From the NCBI GenBank assembly GCA_052034745.1, contig JBPOIF010000001.1, positions 1 to 27,961 of the forward strand: a stretch of DNA of 27,961 bases. Direction: 5' to 3'. Positions 23,546 through 27,961 of the stretch are shown here, piece after piece. The stretch comes from UBA4124 sp052034745. Lineage in GTDB: Bacteria; Patescibacteriota; Minisyncoccia; Phycocordibacterales; UBA9973. A program made the position numbers and the translations under genes. Position 1 is the stretch's first letter, and each line of letters opens with the position of its first letter. The notes below the pieces were generated by a model. That model ran no database searches. It saw only the letters and a list, made by a program, of their open reading frames with translations, and was not told the DNA's origin.

Positions 23546-24799
23546 ATGAGTTTGGGCTCTATTGCCTCACATAGCTTTGTGTTTTTGTCTGTGTATGTAC
23601 AGCTTTTTTTGCTTGTTACGTTTTTTGAGAAGCGCAAACAGCTCGGAAAGGAACAGCGGACGCACGAACGAGATATTGTCCTCACCTCGTTTCCAACGGT
23701 TGAGGTTGTTGTTCCTGCGTGGAACGAAGGAGCAACCGTACATGCAACTGTCGAGTCGCTCCTTGATCTTGACTATCCTGCGGACAAGCTTTCAGTGATC
23801 CTTGTCGATGACGGATCAACAGACAACACGTGGCAGGAGATGCTTCGATACCAAGGGCACGCCCGTGTGCGCATTTTCCAAAAAGAAAACGGCGGGAAGC
23901 ATACCGCGGTCAACTTCGGCATTGATCAATCACAAGCATCATTTATCAGTTGTCTCGATGCGGATTCGTTTGTGGCACGTGATGCCCTCAAACGTATCAT
24001 GCATACTTTCCAATCTCGTCCTGAGGTGATGGCAGTTGCTCCTTCTATCATCATCTACAAACCAAAGACACTCATCCAAGTGATGCAAAAGGTGGAGTAC
24101 AACATGAGTCTTTATATCAAAAAGATGCTCTCATTTTTAAATGCAATCCATGTGACCCCTGGACCATTTTCAGTTTTTCGAAGAGAAGTGTTTGAAACAA
24201 TAGGAAAGTTTCGCAAGGCCCACAATACCGAAGATGCCGAGATTGCATTTCGCATGCAGACAAATCATATGAAGATAGAGCATTGTCACTTGGCGCATGT
24301 CTACACGGTCGCACCTGATACAGTGCGCAAGCTTTTCCGACAGCGCCTCCGTTGGATATATGGATTCATACAGAACGTAATTGATTATCGACGAGTTATT
24401 TTTAGTAAAAAGTACGGCAACTTTTCGATGTTTACGATTCCTTCAGGTATCATTTCGATTGCAACAATCATTTACATCTTTTTGTCTCTCGTTGCACACC
24501 TCGCAACATCGCTCTATGAAAAAATCGTTCAGATACAGACCGTCGGATGGAACGCTTCATTTGCAATGCCTCACTTTGAATTTTTCTTTATGAACACCAA
24601 GACGACAATGATTGTCAGTCTCGCGCTTTACACCTTTGTGCTCATCGCTATCATTCAAGGACATCGACTCGCAAAAGAAAAGCATCCTATCAACAAAAAC
24701 CTCATTCCTTATATGATCATCTATAGTGTGATCACTCCTTTGTGGCTCATGAAGGCGGTGTGGAACACGGTGACTGCGCGAAAGCCGTCATGGAGATAA
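23546..24799 (+). CDS. Family 2 membrane glycosyltransferase
   Basis: This 417-aa processive-type GT2 enzyme has an N-terminal membrane span (about 8-26), the GT-A domain with VVVPAWNEGATVHATVESLL (54-73), ILVDDGSTDNTW (85-96), ENGGKHTAVNFGI (114-126), the DxD motif in LDADSF (137-142), the acceptor-site TED in NTEDAEIAFRM, and the QxxRW motif in RQRLRWIYGF. Three or so C-terminal membrane spans follow. The pattern matches hyaluronan/cellulose/poly-N-acetylglucosamine synthase-like enzymes that polymerise a sugar nucleotide and pass the chain through the membrane, but sugar and product cannot be told. The start is almost leaderless. It is followed after 30 nt by the thioredoxin-fold gene, probably co-transcribed. 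Confidence 0.9.
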   Translation: MSLGSIASHSFVFLSVYVQLFLLVTFFEKRKQLGKEQRTHERDIVLTSFPTVEVVVPAWNEGATVHATVESLLDLDYPADKLSVILVDDGSTDNTWQEMLRYQGHARVRIFQKENGGKHTAVNFGIDQSQASFISCLDADSFVARDALKRIMHTFQSRPEVMAVAPSIIIYKPKTLIQVMQKVEYNMSLYIKKMLSFLNAIHVTPGPFSVFRREVFETIGKFRKAHNTEDAEIAFRMQTNHMKIEHCHLAHVYTVAPDTVRKLFRQRLRWIYGFIQNVIDYRRVIFSKKYGNFSMFTIPSGIISIATIIYIFLSLVAHLATSLYEKIVQIQTVGWNASFAMPHFEFFFMNTKTTMIVSLALYTFVLIAIIQGHRLAKEKHPINKNLIPYMIIYSVITPLWLMKAVWNTVTARKPSWR

Positions 24800-24829
24800 G
24801 AATCGTTATTAACTGATAAAAGAAATTAT

Positions 24830-25522
24830 ATGACCGGATGGAAAAAATATATTTTTGTACTTGTGCTTACCCTTGGAGTATTTGCAGTGTCTTGGTATGT
24901 GAGTTCGACATTTAACCAACGAAGAGTTGCTGAGATGCGCGATATCCAGCAAAAGATTGCGACCGATATCCTCTCTTCAGAGACAGACTTTTCACTGCTC
25001 CAAGAGATGTCATGTGATGCAATCAATCAGACGATTACTTCAGAGGAGCTTTCGAGCCTCGCAAGTCGTATTTCATTTACCGAAGACAGTCTTGCGACTG
25101 ATCAGGTAGAACTTTTGAAGAAGCAGTACACACTCCTTCAAGTAAAAGACTTTCTTTTGCATAAGCGCATCAGTGAACGATGCAAGACGACGCTCACCAC
25201 CGTGCTCTATTTCTATGGAACAGGGGAGTCGTGTAAGGAATGTACCAAGCAGGGGTACGTTCTTGATGCTGCTCGAGAAAAGTACAGCGACCTTCGCATC
25301 TATTCGTTTGACTACAATCTCGACATCTCTACGATTCGAGCCCTTAAGTCTATATACAAAGTAGGGGACAATCTGCCGGCACTTATCGTCAACGGCAAGA
25401 CCTACACAGGCTTCAAAACCCTCGAAGAGCTCGAAGCGCTTCTTCCAAAAGACTTTATCAAGAAAGCTCAAGACGCAATAAAAGCAGAACAGAAAAAGCC
25501 GACAACAACGATCACGCAATAA
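24830..25522 (+). CDS. Membrane-anchored thioredoxin-fold protein
   Basis: This 230-aa protein has one N-terminal span (about 7-25, preceded by KK), a coiled-coil-prone helical stretch (~30-115) with two Cys (62, 118), and a thioredoxin-like domain starting at TVLYFYGTGESCKECTKQGY with the CxxC pair Cys135-Cys138. NLPALIVNGKTYTGF holds the cis-Pro position, and a Lys-rich tail ends the chain. The active-site dipeptide Lys-Glu is unusual for classic thioredoxins, so a reductant or isomerase role is a guess. The helical region before the domain was not recognised. It lies 30 nt after the glycosyltransferase and is followed by a terminator. With the DsbA-like protein it makes two extracytoplasmic thiol proteins flanking one glycosyltransferase. 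Confidence 0.75.
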   Translation: MTGWKKYIFVLVLTLGVFAVSWYVSSTFNQRRVAEMRDIQQKIATDILSSETDFSLLQEMSCDAINQTITSEELSSLASRISFTEDSLATDQVELLKKQYTLLQVKDFLLHKRISERCKTTLTTVLYFYGTGESCKECTKQGYVLDAAREKYSDLRIYSFDYNLDISTIRALKSIYKVGDNLPALIVNGKTYTGFKTLEELEALLPKDFIKKAQDAIKAEQKKPTTTITQ

Positions 25523-25526
25523 TCAC

Positions 25527-25551
25527 ACACCCCCTAGCCATAGGGGGTGTT
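25527..25551 (+). terminator. Terminator of glycosyltransferase operon
   Basis: ACACCCCCTA pairs with TAGGGGGTGT (10 bp) around GCCA; the following tract is short (TTCTT). Confidence 0.7.
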
Positions 25552-25568
25552 CTTGTGGAAAGAGAAGG

Positions 25569-25577
25569 TGCTATAAT
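25569..25577 (+). promoter_or_regulatory. Extended -10 promoter of secreted protein gene
   Basis: TGCTATAAT is a perfect extended -10 element; no well-spaced -35 box is present. The same nonamer occurs at secG. The predicted start near 25584 gives a leader of about 27 nt. Confidence 0.6.
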
Positions 25578-25610
25578 TCTCCCATAGTTATAAAAACATA
25601 AATTATCCAA

Positions 25611-27961
25611 ATGAAAATCCCCACGCCGCTTCGACGTTCGCTTTTTATCTCATTGGTCGCCTTTTTTGCTCTCTCATTTATCTCTCATGCGGACGCGGCG
25701 ACATATTACCTGGCGCCAAACGGAAGTGATACAAACGCGTGTACGCTTGCTGCACCATGTTTTAGTCTTAAAAGAGCTTGGCAGATTATTGCACCTGGCG
25801 ACACTGTATATCTCAGAGGGGGAACATATGCATATAGCAACATGCAGTACCTACAAGGTAGAAATGGTACAGCTGGAAATCTCATAAAGATTTGGGCATA
25901 TCCAGGAGAGACACCAAATATCACACGATCATCGACATACAAAATCGTAAACGGTGTCGATCAAGATCTTATATATCTTGAAGGAAATTATTTCCATTTC
26001 AAAGGAATTGAAATTTCATACTTTGAACAGAAACCAGACGAAACAGGTTACCCAGCATTTCGAGCAGGATTTACGAGTGGTTCAATATTTGAAAATATAA
26101 ATTATCATCACAATATGTCGGCGTTCCAGATCCGAGGAAACTCAACTGGAAACTTGATATTAAATTCTGATTTTCACCACAACAAAGATCCGTATGGTCC
26201 AGCACCATATGATGGAGCAGATGGATTAGGTATTACCTTTAACTATGATACAAATAGCGTCAATACTATTCGTGGATGTAGAGCATATTGGAATGCAGAT
26301 GATGGTTTTGATACATGGGAAAATCAGGGTTCGGTAATCATAGAAAACTCATGGGCATTCTTTAACGGATATATTCCTGATACTTTTTCTACTGCCGGAA
26401 ATGGAACTGCTTTTAAGCTTGGTTCTATGTCAACACCTTCAGCACAGACAAGACGAACTTTAAAAAACAACCTCGCATACAAAAACCGATTTGCTGGATT
26501 TGTAGAAAATAATGCTGGGGTAAAAATGGAGCTTTACAACAACACTTCAGTAAATGCTGGGTACACTGGTTATTGGTTTGGTGCATGGTCAGGAAATGGT
26601 AACGTGACGATTGCAAAGAACAACCTCGATTACCAAGGAGGAAATCCTCCTGGCCCTTGGAACAGTGCCTCAACGATTTCTAATAACAGTTGGCAAAATA
26701 ATATTTCTGTTACAAATGCTGATTTTGCAAACATGACTGATTCTCAGCTTATGAACCCTCGAAAGACTGATGGGTCTCTCCCTGATATTACGTTCCTTTC
26801 TCTTGCCGCTTCATCTGATTTGATAAATGCAGGGACTCCTATTTCAGGTATGAGCTATTCCGGCACCGCCCCAGACATCGGCGCCTTTGAATATGGCGGT
26901 ACTGTCGTCACCCCTCCTTCAACCACCTTCACCATCGGTCAGCGTGTACAAGTGAGCGCAACATCACTCAATGTGCGAGCAACTGCATCTGCAACAGGAA
27001 CACTCCTTGGAGCTCAAGCAAATGGCGTTGTCGGTACGGTCACAGGAGGACCAACAGCCGCAGATGGGTATGTATGGTGGAATATCAACTATGATACTGG
27101 TGTTGATGGATGGAGTGCTGAGAGCTTCCTCACTGCATACACCGCTCCCGCAAACACCGCACCAACCGCAAATGCAGGTTCTGATCAAACAATCGCACTC
27201 CCAACAAGTTCGGTGACACTCTCAGGATCAGGAACTGATGTCGGTGGATCTATCGCCTCATACGCGTGGACGAAGGTATCAACACTAACAGGAACTATTA
27301 CAACACCGACGAGTGCTTCAACGACGGTCACTTCTCTTGCGCAAGGTACTCATACTTTCCGACTCACCGTGACGGACAATGGAGGACTTACTGCAAGTGA
27401 TGATGTGGTCGTTATCGTTAGTCCACAGCAGACAACGACGGGTATCTTTTCTATGGGACAAACTGTGCAGGTATACGGAGGATCAGTTCGTGTACGAGCA
27501 GCACCAACTACGAGTGGAGCAAGTCTCGGAACTCAGACAAGTGGCGCGCTTGGCACCGTTGTTGGCGGTCCTATTACCGCAAATAACTATATCTGGTGGA
27601 ATATCAATTACAATACTGGTGCTGATGGATGGAGTATCCAAAATCGGTTGACTTCCGCTACCGCTCCCGCTCCCGACACCACCGCACCAACAACCCCAAC
27701 CAACCTCACCGGCTCTGGCACCACCAACACAGCAGCACTGTCATGGACTGCCTCAACAGACAATATAGGAGTATCAGGATACCGAATCTTCCGAAGTACC
27801 ACCTCAGCAGGCACCTATACACAGATCGGCACCAGTACAACAACCTCATACACTGACACAGGACTCACTGCATCAACCATCTACTACTACAAAGTCTCCG
27901 CATACGATGCTGCAGGAAACATCTCTGCACAAACAGCTGCAAAGTCGGTGGCGACGACGGC
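25611..27961 (+). CDS. Large modular secreted protein (beta-helix, SH3, PKD, SH3, Fn3), 3' end outside window
   Basis: The frame from ATG 25611 (MKIPTPLRRSLF) stays open to the last base: 783 codons with no stop. A Sec signal peptide (about 1-28, cleavage near HADA-A) precedes a region beginning TYYLAPNGSDTNACT, typical of right-handed parallel beta-helix/pectate-lyase-like proteins; the Asn-rich rungs run to about residue 430. Next come a bacterial SH3-like domain (440-510, with SLNVRATAS and YVWWNINYDTGVDGWS), a PKD-like domain (~515-605, ANAGSDQTI... RLTVTDNGG), a second SH3-like domain (~610-682, SVRVRAAPT and YIWWNINYNTGADGWS), and a fibronectin type III domain from about 690 to the edge. 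Such architecture suggests binding to polysaccharide or cell surfaces; no catalytic residues could be assigned. Downstream anchoring domains are unseen. Confidence 0.85.
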   Translation, partial: MKIPTPLRRSLFISLVAFFALSFISHADAATYYLAPNGSDTNACTLAAPCFSLKRAWQIIAPGDTVYLRGGTYAYSNMQYLQGRNGTAGNLIKIWAYPGETPNITRSSTYKIVNGVDQDLIYLEGNYFHFKGIEISYFEQKPDETGYPAFRAGFTSGSIFENINYHHNMSAFQIRGNSTGNLILNSDFHHNKDPYGPAPYDGADGLGITFNYDTNSVNTIRGCRAYWNADDGFDTWENQGSVIIENSWAFFNGYIPDTFSTAGNGTAFKLGSMSTPSAQTRRTLKNNLAYKNRFAGFVENNAGVKMELYNNTSVNAGYTGYWFGAWSGNGNVTIAKNNLDYQGGNPPGPWNSASTISNNSWQNNISVTNADFANMTDSQLMNPRKTDGSLPDITFLSLAASSDLINAGTPISGMSYSGTAPDIGAFEYGGTVVTPPSTTFTIGQRVQVSATSLNVRATASATGTLLGAQANGVVGTVTGGPTAADGYVWWNINYDTGVDGWSAESFLTAYTAPANTAPTANAGSDQTIALPTSSVTLSGSGTDVGGSIASYAWTKVSTLTGTITTPTSASTTVTSLAQGTHTFRLTVTDNGGLTASDDVVVIVSPQQTTTGIFSMGQTVQVYGGSVRVRAAPTTSGASLGTQTSGALGTVVGGPITANNYIWWNINYNTGADGWSIQNRLTSATAPAPDTTAPTTPTNLTGSGTTNTAALSWTASTDNIGVSGYRIFRSTTSAGTYTQIGTSTTTSYTDTGLTASTIYYYKVSAYDAAGNISAQTAAKSVATT
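26928..27655 (+). repeat. Duplicated SH3-domain coding segments
   Basis: The two SH3-like domains (26928-27140 and 27439-27655) are related at the DNA level. The TGGTGGAATATCAA blocks at about 27077 and 27597 and the following GATGGATGGAGT are shared with synonymous differences nearby, showing an internal duplication that flanks the PKD domain. Confidence 0.7.

Overview
The window reads as a chromosomal segment of an ultra-small Patescibacteria/CPR bacterium, most likely of the Parcubacteria group. This placement is inferred from several things together: compact single-copy core genes of reduced length (RpoB about 1070 aa, TrmD 214 aa), rpsP-khpA-trmD without rimM, an RNase J with an Arg/Pro-rich N-terminus, a clusterless MutY-like glycosylase, a Lys-rich sigma-70 N-terminus, almost no Shine-Dalgarno sequences, and short spacers rich in CTA/CTAG repeats. 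The genetic code is standard. All 22 complete genes end in TAA (15) or TAG (7), none in TGA.

Layout. 1-1695 (+): the tail of a YdcF/SanA-like protein, a DedA/VTT membrane protein and a MutY-like DNA glycosylase, tightly packed. 1699-6577 (-): secG, a membrane-anchored peptide-binding-type protein, RNase J and an MFS transporter, apparently one operon. 6578-7027: a 450-base gap with a consensus promoter, a folded ~113-nt small RNA candidate with its own terminator, a 15-bp palindrome and a second hairpin/terminator unit. 7028-8983 (-): RNase R. 9032-11716 (+): a small orphan ORF, rpsP, khpA, trmD, a receiver-like protein lacking the phosphoacceptor Asp, and a small protein resembling part of a tyrosine-recombinase core-binding domain. 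11758-22059 (+): rpoB (with an attenuator-like leader), rpoC, dnaG and rpoD. 22179-23469 (-): an orphan protein and a membrane-anchored DsbA-like protein. 23546-25522 (+): a family 2 glycosyltransferase and a membrane-anchored thioredoxin-fold protein. 25611 to the end (+): the N-terminal ~783 residues of a modular secreted protein (beta-helix, SH3, PKD, SH3, Fn3), still open at the window edge.

The genes cover information processing (transcription, priming, RNA decay, tRNA modification, ribosomal protein S16) and the envelope (SecG, thiol-disulfide proteins, glycosyltransferase, surface protein). The most distinctive features are regulatory. Most + strand genes in the 9-21 kb part are separate transcription units whose terminator U-tract runs directly into the next TTGAC -35 box. 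Several genes start only 6-10 nt after the -10 box and so look leaderless. RpoB carries natural substitutions at classical rifampicin-contact positions. No tRNA, rRNA, CRISPR array, insertion sequence or replication origin was seen.
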